Source of the DNA: Planctomycetota bacterium
GTDB taxonomy: Bacteria; Planctomycetota; UBA1135; UBA2386
Direction of reading: 5' to 3'
DNA: 44,323 nt
Assembly: GCA_002684655.1 (NCBI GenBank)
Contig: NYVR01000076.1
Location: forward strand, 64,104-108,426
Shown here: in pieces, positions 1-7,908 of the stretch
Layout of the letters: every line of letters starts with the position of its first letter
Position numbering within the stretch: the first letter of the stretch is position 1
The notes under the pieces: model-generated
What the model saw: only the letters and a program-made list of their open reading frames with translations
What the model was told of the DNA's origin: nothing
Databases searched by the model: none
Translations under genes and position numbers: made by a program

Positions 1-464
1 AGCTTGCCGGATCCCTGTCGCTTGAACTGCGAGCGCATCGTCGCCAACTCGTCGCGCGTGTAGTGCGCTTCGCGCAGCGTCTCCCATGGCGGGTTGGTGA
101 GCACGGCGTCGAAGCTGCCGTCCTCGAGCTCTTTCAGGCCGTCGCCCTGTTGTATCTGCGCTGCCCTTAGCGCGTCGCGCGCGATCGACGCGGCGTGGTC
201 GTCGATGTCCAAGCCGAAGAACTCGGCGGGTGATCGTTGCAGCGCCTCGCGGGCCGCGAGTAAAAAAGAACCGCCGCCGACCGCGGGGTCGCAGATCCGC
301 AGCGGGCTGCCGTCGTCGATCGGCGCTAGGGCGCGGCGAGCGGTCGGCAACGCGAGCTCTGGTGGCGTGAACCAGACCCCGTGCATCTTGCGGAGCTCAG
401 GCGATAACGACCGTTGGTGCCGGTCTGCGGCGCCCCAGGCGTCCTCCTGACTGGGGCCCGTCAC
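1..464 (-). CDS. N6-adenine DNA methyltransferase, N-terminal part (runs off the window)
   Basis: The reading frame is open from a GTG at 464 to the window edge (154 residues visible, no stop). It carries HGVWFTPPELA (residues 28-38), the SAM-binding motif I DPAVGGGSFLL (59-69) and the catalytic motif IV NPPWE (124-128). These are the hallmarks of gamma-class N6-adenine methyltransferases of the Eco57I/type IIG or type I HsdM kind. The GTG overlaps the TGA of the threonine ammonia-lyase gene by four bases (GTGA), so translation is probably coupled to that metabolic gene. The specificity region and any nuclease domain lie outside the window, so a stand-alone methylase cannot be told from a combined restriction-modification enzyme. 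The family call is firm; the biological role is not. Confidence 0.85.
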   Translation of the reverse strand, partial: MTGPSQEDAWGAADRHQRSLSPELRKMHGVWFTPPELALPTARRALAPIDDGSPLRICDPAVGGGSFLLAAREALQRSPAEFFGLDIDDHAASIARDALRAAQIQQGDGLKELEDGSFDAVLTNPPWETLREAHYTRDELATMRSQFKRQGSGK

Positions 465-1669
465 ATGCACTCGGCGGTGAAGCCGGCCATCGACAGACGC
501 TCGAGGACCTTCCGGACATGTTCTTCGCCCTTGGTCTCCATCACGACGTGGAGCTCCGCCTCTCTGGGGGGTAACCGAGAGAACAGTCGCTGGTGGTCGA
601 TCTCGATGACGTCCGCGCCGGCAGCGCCGACGAGTTGGGTGACGCGCGACAAGACGCCCGGAACGTCGTGGATCAGGACCCGCAGCTTAGCGATCTTGCC
701 GTCGCGCTTGAGGCCGCGCAGCAACACCGTCGAAAGCATCCGTCGGTCGATGTTGCCGCCGCAGATGATGACGCCGACCGCGCGCCCGCGGAACAGCTCT
801 GGATGGCGGAGAACGGCGGCGTATCCGGCCGCGCCGGCGCCTTCGGCGACCACCTTTTGGTGCCCGGCGAGCGCCTGGACCGCCTCCTCGATGTCGGACT
901 CGGAGACGAGCAGTACCTCTTCGAGTCGGTCCTTAAGCAGCTGCAGCGGCAGCTTGCCGGGGCTCTTCACGGCGATGCCGTCCGCCAGCGTATGGGTGTT
1001 GGGGCCGGGCATCGGTTCGCCGGCGAGCGCAGCGTGCATAGACGGACAGCGCTCCGTTTGGACGCCGTAGATCCGGATGTTCGGGTCGACGTGCTTGGCC
1101 CAGACGGCGGTGCCGGCGGCGAGCCCCCCGCCGCCGATGGGCACGATCAGGGTGTCGATCTCCGGTGCGTCGGCGAGCATCTCGAGCGCCGCCGTGCCCT
1201 GCCCGGCGATGATCACCGGGTCATCGTAAGGGTGGATGAACTCCAGCCCTTCACGCTCTGCGAGCGTCAGCGCGTGCTGGTTGCACTCGGCTACCGAGGC
1301 GCCTTGCAGCATCACCTTGGCGCCGTATGCCTCCGTGCGCTCGACCTTCGAAAACGGCGTCGTCTCGGGCATCACGATGGTCGTCGGGATCCCGAGCCGC
1401 TGCGCATGGTGCCCGACGCCCTGGGCGTGGTTGCCGGCGGAGGCCGCGACGATGCCGCGGAGCCCGCTGTCCGCGGCGGCGAGCCGCTCAAGCTTCAAGC
1501 AGGCACCTCGTAACTTGAAGGAGCCCGTGATCTGCAGGCTCTCCAGCTTGAGCCATATTTTGGCGTCGAGCGGCGAGCCCAGCCGTGGCGCTAGGACGGT
1601 CGGCGTGCGCAGGACGTGTGGTTTGATCACCTCGTGCGCGGCTGCGACTTGCTCGGGCGTGACCGACAT
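461..1669 (-). CDS. ilvA: threonine ammonia-lyase (threonine dehydratase) with C-terminal ACT domain
   Basis: A 402-residue PLP enzyme that deaminates threonine to 2-oxobutanoate, the first step towards isoleucine, or serine to pyruvate. Residues 49-55 (GSFKLRG) hold the Schiff-base lysine K52; a glycine-rich phosphate-binding loop (IGGGGLAAG) lies near residue 180. The last 70 or so residues (LRVLIHDVPGVLSRVTQLV onward) form an ACT regulatory domain. Length and single ACT domain match the short bacterial ilvA form (TIGR01127-like) rather than the 510-residue E. coli enzyme with two ACT-like domains. Divergent from the DUF1294 gene with its own promoter; the downstream DNA methyltransferase overlaps its stop. 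Feedback control by isoleucine is likely from the ACT domain but not shown. Confidence 0.95.
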   Translation of the reverse strand: MSVTPEQVAAAHEVIKPHVLRTPTVLAPRLGSPLDAKIWLKLESLQITGSFKLRGACLKLERLAAADSGLRGIVAASAGNHAQGVGHHAQRLGIPTTIVMPETTPFSKVERTEAYGAKVMLQGASVAECNQHALTLAEREGLEFIHPYDDPVIIAGQGTAALEMLADAPEIDTLIVPIGGGGLAAGTAVWAKHVDPNIRIYGVQTERCPSMHAALAGEPMPGPNTHTLADGIAVKSPGKLPLQLLKDRLEEVLLVSESDIEEAVQALAGHQKVVAEGAGAAGYAAVLRHPELFRGRAVGVIICGGNIDRRMLSTVLLRGLKRDGKIAKLRVLIHDVPGVLSRVTQLVGAAGADVIEIDHQRLFSRLPPREAELHVVMETKGEEHVRKVLERLSMAGFTAECM

Positions 1670-1684
1670 GACTGCGGCAGACTA
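1670..1684 (-). promoter_or_regulatory. probable -10 element (TAGTCT) of the ilvA gene
   Basis: TAGTCT on the minus strand ends 9 bases before the ilvA ATG. This is slightly longer than the 6-7 base spacing seen at other starts in the window, so a leader of about 2-3 bases is expected. It lies ten bases from the divergent -10 of the DUF1294 gene. Confidence 0.4.
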
Positions 1685-1693
1685 CAGCCTTGT

Positions 1694-1705
1694 TAGGATC
1701 GCGCC
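1694..1705 (+). promoter_or_regulatory. -10 element for leaderless transcription of the DUF1294 gene
   Basis: TAGGAT-CGCGCC-ATG: a TANNNT hexamer exactly six bases upstream of the start codon, no Shine-Dalgarno sequence. The predicted transcription start is the A of the ATG. Confidence 0.6.
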
Positions 1706-1993
1706 ATGGTCGGCTTCATCTGGTGGCTCGTGTTGCTCTGGAACGTGTTCACGGTCTTAGCCTACGGCTGGGACAAGTGGCGCAGCACCCGCCAAGGCGG
1801 CCGCGTCCCCGAACGCGCCTTGCTATGGATGTTGTTTACGACAGGCTGGCCCGGTGCATGGCTCGCCATGGCTTGGTTCCGTCATAAGACCGTCAAGCAG
1901 CCGTTCCGCCGCTACGCGATGGTCTGGACGGCGGTCAACCCATTCTGGTTGCTGGTCTGGTGGTCTTGGCCACGCGACTTGGTCGGCGTTTGA
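1706..1993 (+). CDS. DUF1294 family small membrane protein
   Basis: A 95-residue, tryptophan-rich protein with three hydrophobic stretches. It shows the DUF1294 pattern: YGWDKWRS near residue 20, a PERALL segment, a GxPGAWLAM segment and FRHKTVKQPFR near residues 60-69. The family is widespread, membrane-embedded and of unknown function; it is sometimes found fused to cold-shock domains, absent here. The start is fixed by the TAGGAT element six bases upstream. Its TGA abuts the reversed TGA of the next, convergent gene (TGATCA), leaving no intergenic base. Confidence 0.85.
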   Translation: MVGFIWWLVLLWNVFTVLAYGWDKWRSTRQGGRVPERALLWMLFTTGWPGAWLAMAWFRHKTVKQPFRRYAMVWTAVNPFWLLVWWSWPRDLVGV

Positions 1994-3073
1994 TCAGAGC
2001 AGCAGTCGTATCTTGGCCGAGCCTCGCGCGGCGAACAGGCGTCGCTCTTGCATCGCGCGCCGCATCACTTGCCGGATCGATGGGATGGCGTCGTCGGTGA
2101 ACAAGATGAAGACTTGCTGCGCGAACTCCATCCTTCGCAGGAAGTGCCACCCGTACTGAGTCTCGATGACGTCGGTCGTCACTTGACCGTCGCGCAGTGA
2201 CCAAGCAGCGCGGCACAGCGACGCTGGCAGGCGGTCGTCAAAGCGGTGGATGCCTGGCAGCTCGCCGTCGTTGTCGCGGGTGCGGTTGTCATCCGAAAAC
2301 AGCCTGACGAGCTCGTTGAAGTTCGACCCGTCAGGGCGCAGTCGCGCCTGGACCTCCGCGACCCGCGCGTTGGCGCGGGCGATCCCGTCCTCCTTGAGCA
2401 GCAGGCCGGTGCCGCCGTCGCGGTGCTGAATCAGGATGTGCTGCACGGTGACCTGCCCGCCGAAGTAGCGCGCGTTGTCGTTGAAGAAGTCGCGCAGTTG
2501 TTTGCGCGTGTAGTCGTCCTTCTCCAGCAGGTCCAGCATGCCCTGCAGCTCGGCGCTCAGCCCACGCTTGAGTTGGAAGTCCGCCAGCAGGCGGTTGACG
2601 TGACGCTGTGAGAGATCTGTCGGTCGACCGATCTGCCGCCGGTGTTCGATAACTTTACCCAGGTAGTCTTCGAAGCTCGCTTTCAGCGAATCGCTCTGCG
2701 CCCTCTCAAGTTCGACCGGGTCGATGTATTCATCGTCGAGATGTTGCCGGACGGCCTCCAAGTCGGCGAACTGTCGGACCCAGGGCGCCATCAGGTCGGA
2801 CTGGAGGTATCGCTGAAAGGTTGGCTGCTTGCGAACGAGCGCCTCAAAGCCCGGGTAGTGCCGGGCGTCGATGTGTGCGATCAGCTCGCCCAAGGTGATC
2901 GTCTTATTGCCGACGACAGCGATCGCTTTGGCCTTGTCGCGCGGATACTGGACCGACACGAAGTGCGGCGCTTGGTCCGGCGTCTTCGTTTGCTCGGTTT
3001 GCTGGCCGACGGCGACGGCCGCGGTGAGCAGCGCTGCGGCGAAGCGCGTTCGTGTGCTGAGCTGCGTGTTCAT
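1994..3073 (-). CDS. exported parvulin-type peptidyl-prolyl isomerase (PpiC/SurA-like)
   Basis: 359 residues. A signal peptide spans about residues 1-24 (FAAALLTAAVAVG then QQ). A helical region (about 60-200) precedes a rotamase domain at about 206-318, recognisable by VTVQHILIQH (208-217), an FNELVRLFSDD segment, GELPGIHRF and YGWHFLRR (307-314). The arrangement (helical chaperone-like N-part plus one PpiC domain) resembles PrsA/SurA-type periplasmic folding factors. The start ATG is preceded by TAAAGC six bases upstream, one mismatch from TANNNT. It is convergent with the DUF1294 gene. Substrates are unknown; a role in folding exported proteins is the family default. Confidence 0.85.
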   Translation of the reverse strand: MNTQLSTRTRFAAALLTAAVAVGQQTEQTKTPDQAPHFVSVQYPRDKAKAIAVVGNKTITLGELIAHIDARHYPGFEALVRKQPTFQRYLQSDLMAPWVRQFADLEAVRQHLDDEYIDPVELERAQSDSLKASFEDYLGKVIEHRRQIGRPTDLSQRHVNRLLADFQLKRGLSAELQGMLDLLEKDDYTRKQLRDFFNDNARYFGGQVTVQHILIQHRDGGTGLLLKEDGIARANARVAEVQARLRPDGSNFNELVRLFSDDNRTRDNDGELPGIHRFDDRLPASLCRAAWSLRDGQVTTDVIETQYGWHFLRRMEFAQQVFILFTDDAIPSIRQVMRRAMQERRLFAARGSAKIRLLL

Positions 3074-3212
3074 CTGCGCGCTTTAGTCTGCCCTAGTCAC
3101 GCCGTAACTCCTCGCAGCGTTCGAGATCATTTCATGGCTCCGCCGACGATCTGCGGTGGACCGTTGCGATCGTGGTGTGCGGAGTGGTGTTCACCTCGGC
3201 CTGCGTCCAGTC

Positions 3213-4442
3213 ATGCCGCTTGCGTCAGAACGTCGGGGACAGTTCGATGACGAGGTGACCGATGACTCTCGCACGCGCCTGCTGGACTCCATCGAGCAGC
3301 GGTCGCGAGAAGTGCTCGGCGGCGGGCCACTGCGCTACTTCTTCGCCCCTGGACGGGTCAACCTCGTCGGCGCGCACCTGGACTACAGCGGCGGGGACGT
3401 CATGCCGATGGCCATCGACCGAGGGATCTGTGTCGGGATCCGTCCGCGCGCCGACGACCGGATCCGGCTCTGGAGCGTAGATCAGCCATCGGCGGTCGAG
3501 GTGAACGGGTCCGATGTTGGGGACTTCGCCGACCCAAGCTGGGGATGGGGTAGTTACCCCCTCGGGATCTGGCGTCGGTTCTGTTGCGATCACGGCGTGC
3601 GCGTCGGCTTCGACGCGGTGTTCGCGGGCGACCTCGCGATGGCGTCGGGGCTGTCGTCGTCCGCCGCCATCGAAGTAGTGACAGCGATCGGCCTGAACAC
3701 GCTGCATGACGTCGGGCTCTCGCCTGCTGAGATTGCCGACCTCGCCCACCGGGCGGAGAACGAGTTCGTCGGCGTGCGATGCGGCATCATGGACCAGTAC
3801 GCTTCGGCGCTCGGCGAGCCGGGCAAGGCCCTGTGGATGCGATGCCAGGGACCGCGCTGGGAGCACGTTCCGTTCGATCCTGCGGCGTGTGAGGTGCTGG
3901 TCATGGACACGGTCAGGCCGCGCACGCTCGCCGCAAGCGGCTTTAACGAGCGCGTCGAACAGTGCGCTGAGGCGCGACGGTTCTTGAGCGAGCGCGTGCG
4001 TCCGGAACCGCACCTCGCGTCGTTTTCGCCTGCAGACCTTGAGTCTGTGAAGTCCTCGATGGACCCGCTGCTCTATCGGCGAGCCCGACACGTCGTCACC
4101 GAGATGGAGCGAATCGCGACTGGCGCAGCTGCGCTGCGAGCACACGATTACGCCGCGTTGGGCGCCCAACTCGACGCGAGCCATCGGTCGACAGCGGCAG
4201 ATTACGATGTGAGCTGTGAAGAACTCGACGTGATCACTGATGCTGCGCGACAGTGTGACGCCGTCTTCGGCGCGCGGTTGACCGGAGCTGGCTTCGGCGG
4301 ATGTGCCATCGCGTTGATCGGGCCCGGTTGTCGCGACGTTGTAGAGGAGCGCGTCAGCCAGGTCTTCTTCGACCGCTTCGGAGTTCCGCCAAGGTTTGAC
4401 CTGTTGCGACTCGGCGACGGTCCGGGTGAAGTCCAGCGGTGA
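3213..4442 (+). CDS. galK: galactokinase-like GHMP sugar kinase
   Basis: About 409 residues from ATG 3213; GTG starts at 3156 and 3255 are possible, and 3255 best matches the usual N-terminal length. Motifs in order: APGRVNLVGAHLDYSGG (galactokinase signature), GLSSSAA (ATP-binding GHMP motif), CGIMDQYAS (with the catalytic Asp) and a C-terminal LTGAGFGGCAIAL. The family phosphorylates galactose at C1 in the Leloir pathway. The signature normally reads GEHxDY; here the Glu, which contacts the sugar O6 in known galactokinases, is Ala (A54). No galT, galE or galM is nearby. Galactokinase is the best family name, but the sugar could be different. No Shine-Dalgarno sequence decides the start. Confidence 0.85.
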   Translation: MPLASERRGQFDDEVTDDSRTRLLDSIEQRSREVLGGGPLRYFFAPGRVNLVGAHLDYSGGDVMPMAIDRGICVGIRPRADDRIRLWSVDQPSAVEVNGSDVGDFADPSWGWGSYPLGIWRRFCCDHGVRVGFDAVFAGDLAMASGLSSSAAIEVVTAIGLNTLHDVGLSPAEIADLAHRAENEFVGVRCGIMDQYASALGEPGKALWMRCQGPRWEHVPFDPAACEVLVMDTVRPRTLAASGFNERVEQCAEARRFLSERVRPEPHLASFSPADLESVKSSMDPLLYRRARHVVTEMERIATGAAALRAHDYAALGAQLDASHRSTAADYDVSCEELDVITDAARQCDAVFGARLTGAGFGGCAIALIGPGCRDVVEERVSQVFFDRFGVPPRFDLLRLGDGPGEVQR

Positions 4443-4511
4443 TTTCGCGTCGACGTGTGGCCGCGCGCCGCCAGCTGCGCGAGTGACGAAGAGCGTCCTG
4501 CGCGGATGCCG

Positions 4512-4530
4512 AGCCGCGAGAGAGGCGGCT
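4512..4530. terminator. short hairpin between convergent galK and fabG ends
   Basis: A 6-bp inverted repeat AGCCGC/GCGGCT with a 7-base loop sits at the end of the reductase gene, in the 86-base convergent gap. It has no U-tract on either strand, so termination activity is only a possibility. Confidence 0.25.
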
Positions 4531-5263
4531 ACAGGAAGCCGCCGTCGACGCCGATCACTTGACCCGTCACGTAGCTGGCTGCGTCCGACGCGAGGAACCC
4601 GACGACCGCGGCGACCTCTTCGCTCTTACCCATGCGCTGCATTGGGATCATCTTCTGCACGAAGTCCGGCACATCGCTGGTCATGTCGGTCTCGATCAAG
4701 CCAGGCGCGACCGCGTTCACCGTGATCTTGCGTTTGGCCATTTCGATGGCCAGAGACCTGGTCGCGCCCAGGATGCCCGCTTTTGCCGCGGCGTAGTTGG
4801 TCTGTCCGCGGTTGCCCTTGAGCGCTGAAACCGACGACATGTTGATGATGCGCCCCCATCGCTTGGCAACCATCTGCATGAGCAGCGGCTGGGTGACGTT
4901 GAAGAAGCCGCCGAGGCTCGTCTTGATGACCTCGTTCCACTGCTCGGAAGACATCGCTGGCAGCGGCGCGTCGCGGACGATGCCCGCGTTGTTGACGATG
5001 ATCGAGATCGGGCGGGAGTCCTCTAAGAGCTTGTCCAGCGCAGCCTTGGTGGCGGTCGTGTCGGCGACGTCAAAGCCGGCGGCTTCGGCTTCGCCCCCGG
5101 CCGCGCGGATCTGCGCGACGACCTCTTCGGCGGCCTCTGCGTTACGCTGGAAGTTGACGATGACGGGATGACCCATCCGCGCCAGCTCGGCGCAGACAGC
5201 CGCGCCGATGCCGCGGCTGCCGCCGGTTACGAGCGCGCGGCGCTCGGAAGCATGGTTGCTCAT
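4529..5263 (-). CDS. fabG: 3-oxoacyl-[acyl-carrier-protein] reductase, FabG-type SDR
   Basis: A 244-residue short-chain dehydrogenase with the Rossmann motif GGSRGIG (14-20), NNAG (91-94) and the catalytic triad S144, Y157, K161 (NYAAAKAG). The C-terminus ends in VTGQVIGVDGGFL, typical of FabG. The enzyme reduces 3-oxoacyl-ACP with NADPH in fatty-acid elongation. It is not next to fabD, acpP or fabF here, so it could be a paralogue serving another acyl pathway; the length and motifs nevertheless match canonical FabG. The start ATG has TATTTC seven bases upstream, one mismatch from the window's TANNNT promoter pattern. Confidence 0.9.
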   Translation of the reverse strand: MSNHASERRALVTGGSRGIGAAVCAELARMGHPVIVNFQRNAEAAEEVVAQIRAAGGEAEAAGFDVADTTATKAALDKLLEDSRPISIIVNNAGIVRDAPLPAMSSEQWNEVIKTSLGGFFNVTQPLLMQMVAKRWGRIINMSSVSALKGNRGQTNYAAAKAGILGATRSLAIEMAKRKITVNAVAPGLIETDMTSDVPDFVQKMIPMQRMGKSEEVAAVVGFLASDAASYVTGQVIGVDGGFL

Positions 5264-5407
5264 GTGTCCGGAAATACTCGCCAGCGGGCAGTGAGGTCAA
5301 GCGACCCTTGCTACGGCTTTCGTGGTCCGGGCCGCCAGACGCGCTGTGCGCAGCAGAACCTGACCCCGGGGCTACGCTCCGGGCGTCGGATCCGGGATCA
5401 TGATGAG

Positions 5408-6748
5408 ATGCCGAACCTGCGCCGAGTAGCCCTGGACCGCCGGACGCTGCTGCGCGGCGGCGCGGCGGGCCTGGCGCTGCCGTGGCTCGACGCGATGCTG
5501 CCGGCGATGACGCCGTCGCCCGCTCCTAAGCCGGTCGCGGTGTTCATCTTCTCGCCGAACGGCATGAACATGCAGCAGTGGCGCTCGCCGAGCGAGGTCG
5601 GCGCGGCGGTCTGCGGACCGACGCTCGCGCCGCTGCAGGGATTCGCGCCGCGGCTGACGGTGTTCGGCGGTTTAGAGATCAGCGGTGGTTGGTCTCACGG
5701 TGACGGGCCAGGCGACCACGCCCGCGCTGTCGCTTCGTTCCTAACCTGCGCGCATCCGCGCAAGACCGGCGGCGCTGACCTGCAGGCGGGCGTCTCCGTG
5801 GATCAGCAGATCGCGCGCGCCCTCGACGGAGAGTCGCCCTTCCGCTCGCTTGAGCTGGGCCTGGAGCGTGGCCGCCCGGCAGGTATTTGCGACTCGGGCT
5901 ACTCGTGCGCCTACAGCAACAACGTCAGCTGGAGCGCGCCGGACAGACCTGTCGCGAAAGAGACGAACCCCCGTGAAGTCTTCGCGCGCATGTTCGGGGA
6001 CCCTGAGTTGGCATTGGATGAAGGCGAACGGCGCGCCCAACGAGCGCGGCACAGGTCGATCCTCGACCTCGTGCGCGCCGACGCGAGCTCGCTCCGTCGT
6101 GAGCTTGGGGCAGCAGACCGGCGTAAGCTCTCTCAGTATTTAGATTCGATCCGCGATCTGGAGCAGCGGCTGGATCAGGCGGACAGCGCTCAAGACGAGG
6201 TCTTGGCTGATGTCCCCGAGGATTTGTTGGACGCGGGGCGGACCTACACGCAGGGGCTGCAGCTGATGTACGAGCTGATCACGCTCGCGATCAAGACCGA
6301 GCAGACGCGCGTCGTCAGCCTGATGATCGGCAACGGCGGCAGCAACTGCAGCTATAGATTCCTTGGGGTAGACGAGGGCCACCATGAACTCAGCCACCAC
6401 GGCGGGGTCGAGGAGATGCGTGAGAAGATCGCGCGCATCGACCGCTTTCACATAGAGCAGCTCGCTGGTTTCGCGGCGCGTCTGCGCGACGAACAACGCG
6501 GCGACCATGACCTGTTGCACGAATCGATGGTGCTGTATGGATCAGGGATCAGCGACGGCAACCGCCACAACCACGGAGACCTTCCGATGCTGATGCTGGG
6601 CGAGGGCGGCGGCGCGGCCAAAGGACGCGGCTATGTGGACACCGGCGCGGGGACGCCGATGGCCAACCTATATCTCGCGGTCATGAACGCGATGGGTGCG
6701 CGCGCCGGCCGCTTCGCGGACAGCACAGCGCCGCTGGCGCTTCGCTGA
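5408..6748 (+). CDS. exported DUF1552 family protein
   Basis: 446 residues from ATG 5408. An in-frame start at 5168 would overlap fabG and hide the export signal, so 5408 is preferred. The N-terminus (LDRRTLLRGGAAGLALPWL) is a twin-arginine-like signal. The body shows FIFSPNGMNMQQW, an HGDGPGDHARAVASFLT segment, GICDSGYSCAYSNNVSW, GNGGSNCSYRFLG and SHHGG, all characteristic of DUF1552. The family is abundant in Planctomycetota and Myxococcota and is related in layout to DUF1501 (alkaline-phosphatase-like fold). It usually sits beside a DUF1592/DUF1588/DUF1585 (PSD3) gene, which is missing here. Function unknown. TACGCT about 30 bases upstream may be its -10. Confidence 0.88.
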   Translation: MPNLRRVALDRRTLLRGGAAGLALPWLDAMLPAMTPSPAPKPVAVFIFSPNGMNMQQWRSPSEVGAAVCGPTLAPLQGFAPRLTVFGGLEISGGWSHGDGPGDHARAVASFLTCAHPRKTGGADLQAGVSVDQQIARALDGESPFRSLELGLERGRPAGICDSGYSCAYSNNVSWSAPDRPVAKETNPREVFARMFGDPELALDEGERRAQRARHRSILDLVRADASSLRRELGAADRRKLSQYLDSIRDLEQRLDQADSAQDEVLADVPEDLLDAGRTYTQGLQLMYELITLAIKTEQTRVVSLMIGNGGSNCSYRFLGVDEGHHELSHHGGVEEMREKIARIDRFHIEQLAGFAARLRDEQRGDHDLLHESMVLYGSGISDGNRHNHGDLPMLMLGEGGGAAKGRGYVDTGAGTPMANLYLAVMNAMGARAGRFADSTAPLALR

Positions 6749-6751
6749 GGG

Positions 6752-7570
6752 TCATCGCCGCGTCGCGAGGAACTCGTAGACCGGCGGGCACTGTAAGAAG
6801 CCTTCGCCGCGTTCGATCTTCTCGAGATCGGACATCAGCTCGTCGCAGTCTGCTCGCTCCAGCTCGCCTTTCTCGACCAACTTGGGCGCGAACGTGCGCC
6901 ACCACGTGTTGGGCCACGCGAACATGCTCTCGCCGCCTCGCGCGACCCGCGCGTGTACTCGGACGTCGTCGAGGCGAAGCCCGTGCGCCTCGAACATCGC
7001 GGGCAGCCTTTGCCCGACGTCGGGGTCGCCGCCGGCGGCCCGCCATGCCCTGCTGGTGGCTGCGACCGCGAGGTCGTGGCTGCGTCGGCGCGGGGCCATC
7101 GTCATCGCCTCGTAGTTGAAGTAGTCATGGACGGCGAGCCGGCCGCCGGGGCGGAGGGCCGCGGCGATCCCGGCGATGACGGCTTCGGGGTCCGGGACGA
7201 AGCAGAGCACCCAGCGCGCATAGGCGAAGTCGAAGGGTTCGTCATCGCCGACGTGGTCGGTCAGCCGCTGCACGTCGCCGGCGCGCGCCTGAAAGTGCTC
7301 CACTCCCCGCGCGCGCGCCATGGCGTTGGCGTCGTTCACGAAAGCCTGCGACTCGTCGACGCCGACAACCACCCCAGACGGAGAGACGATGTTGGCGATG
7401 TCGAGCGACGCGTAGCCAGGTCCGCAGCCGACGTCTAGCGCGCGCTGTCCCATTTGCAGCTTCGCTCTGCGCCAAGCCTTTACAGCGACGTCGGACCACA
7501 GCCGGTTCTGGAGCGCCAGCCGCGCGAGCTCGTCCTGGCCGGTGCCGAGCACATATTCACGATCACTCAT
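6752..7570 (-). CDS. class I SAM-dependent methyltransferase
   Basis: 272 residues. Motif I is ALDVGCGPGYASLDIA (44-59), followed by GVDESQAFV (motif II acid), a GDVQRLTDH region and FDFAYARWVLCFVPDPEAVI (motif IV and after), then LRPGGRLAVHDYF. This is the UbiE/Methyltransf_11/31 kind that acts on small molecules. The substrate cannot be read from the sequence and no pathway partners are adjacent. The gene is convergent with the DUF1552 gene (three bases apart). An alternative reading as a ubiquinone/menaquinone methylase is not supported by context. Confidence 0.85.
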   Translation of the reverse strand: MSDREYVLGTGQDELARLALQNRLWSDVAVKAWRRAKLQMGQRALDVGCGPGYASLDIANIVSPSGVVVGVDESQAFVNDANAMARARGVEHFQARAGDVQRLTDHVGDDEPFDFAYARWVLCFVPDPEAVIAGIAAALRPGGRLAVHDYFNYEAMTMAPRRRSHDLAVAATSRAWRAAGGDPDVGQRLPAMFEAHGLRLDDVRVHARVARGGESMFAWPNTWWRTFAPKLVEKGELERADCDELMSDLEKIERGEGFLQCPPVYEFLATRR

Positions 7571-7908
7571 TGCGGTCGGATCTTGGGCCCAAGCCAGCAG
7601 CTACGCCAGACGTAGAATGCCGCGCTGTGCTCCTTCCCTGGCGACGTCGCTGGCAGCGACGCGCTCTGCTCGTCGCGACGTGGTCCGGCTGCGCTGTCGC
7701 CTGGCGCGCCGAAACGGTGCGGAGCGCGGCTTCCCCGCGCTCACGACGTCGTCGAGGCTCGCCGGTGAAGTGGTTGCCGGGTAAAGATTTGGGCTCACGC
7801 TCCCTCGCGCCGCTCCGGCTGGCGACGGGGGCGCGTTTCGCCGCTTCGTCGTTCGTCCTTAGCGATTGCTGGTTGGGGCTTCGCGCGGCGGGCACGTAGG
7901 CTGTCGGC
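7571..7908. other. 338-base gap with a hairpin and a doubtful 90-codon frame
   Basis: No convincing gene. A plus-strand frame from GTG 7627 to TAG 7899 encodes 90 residues. It begins like a signal peptide (WRRRWQRRALLVATWSG) and has TAGAAT eight bases before the GTG, but after about residue 30 it is arginine-rich low-quality sequence. It may be the start of a broken exported-protein gene. A perfect 8-bp hairpin GAGCGCGG/CCGCGCTC with a 5-base loop lies at 7722-7742, without a U-tract. Confidence 0.35.
7897..7908 (+). promoter_or_regulatory. -10 element for leaderless transcription of the first amidohydrolase
   Basis: TAGGCT-GTCGGC-ATG: hexamer six bases before the start codon. A TTGGGG at 7873-7878, 18 bases upstream of the hexamer, could be a weak -35. 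Confidence 0.65.

Noticed and set aside
3225..4184. Long open frame antisense to galactokinase (319 codons)
   Set aside because: Mirror effect of GC-rich codons; translation is Arg/Val/Asp-rich without motifs, whereas the plus strand has all galactokinase signatures.
5168..5407. N-terminal extension of the DUF1552 protein to 5168
   Set aside because: It would overlap fabG on the opposite strand by 96 bases and place 80 unrelated residues before a twin-arginine signal.
7722..7742. 8-bp hairpin as an intrinsic terminator
   Set aside because: No U-tract and no gene ends nearby on either strand; it lies between two divergent starts.
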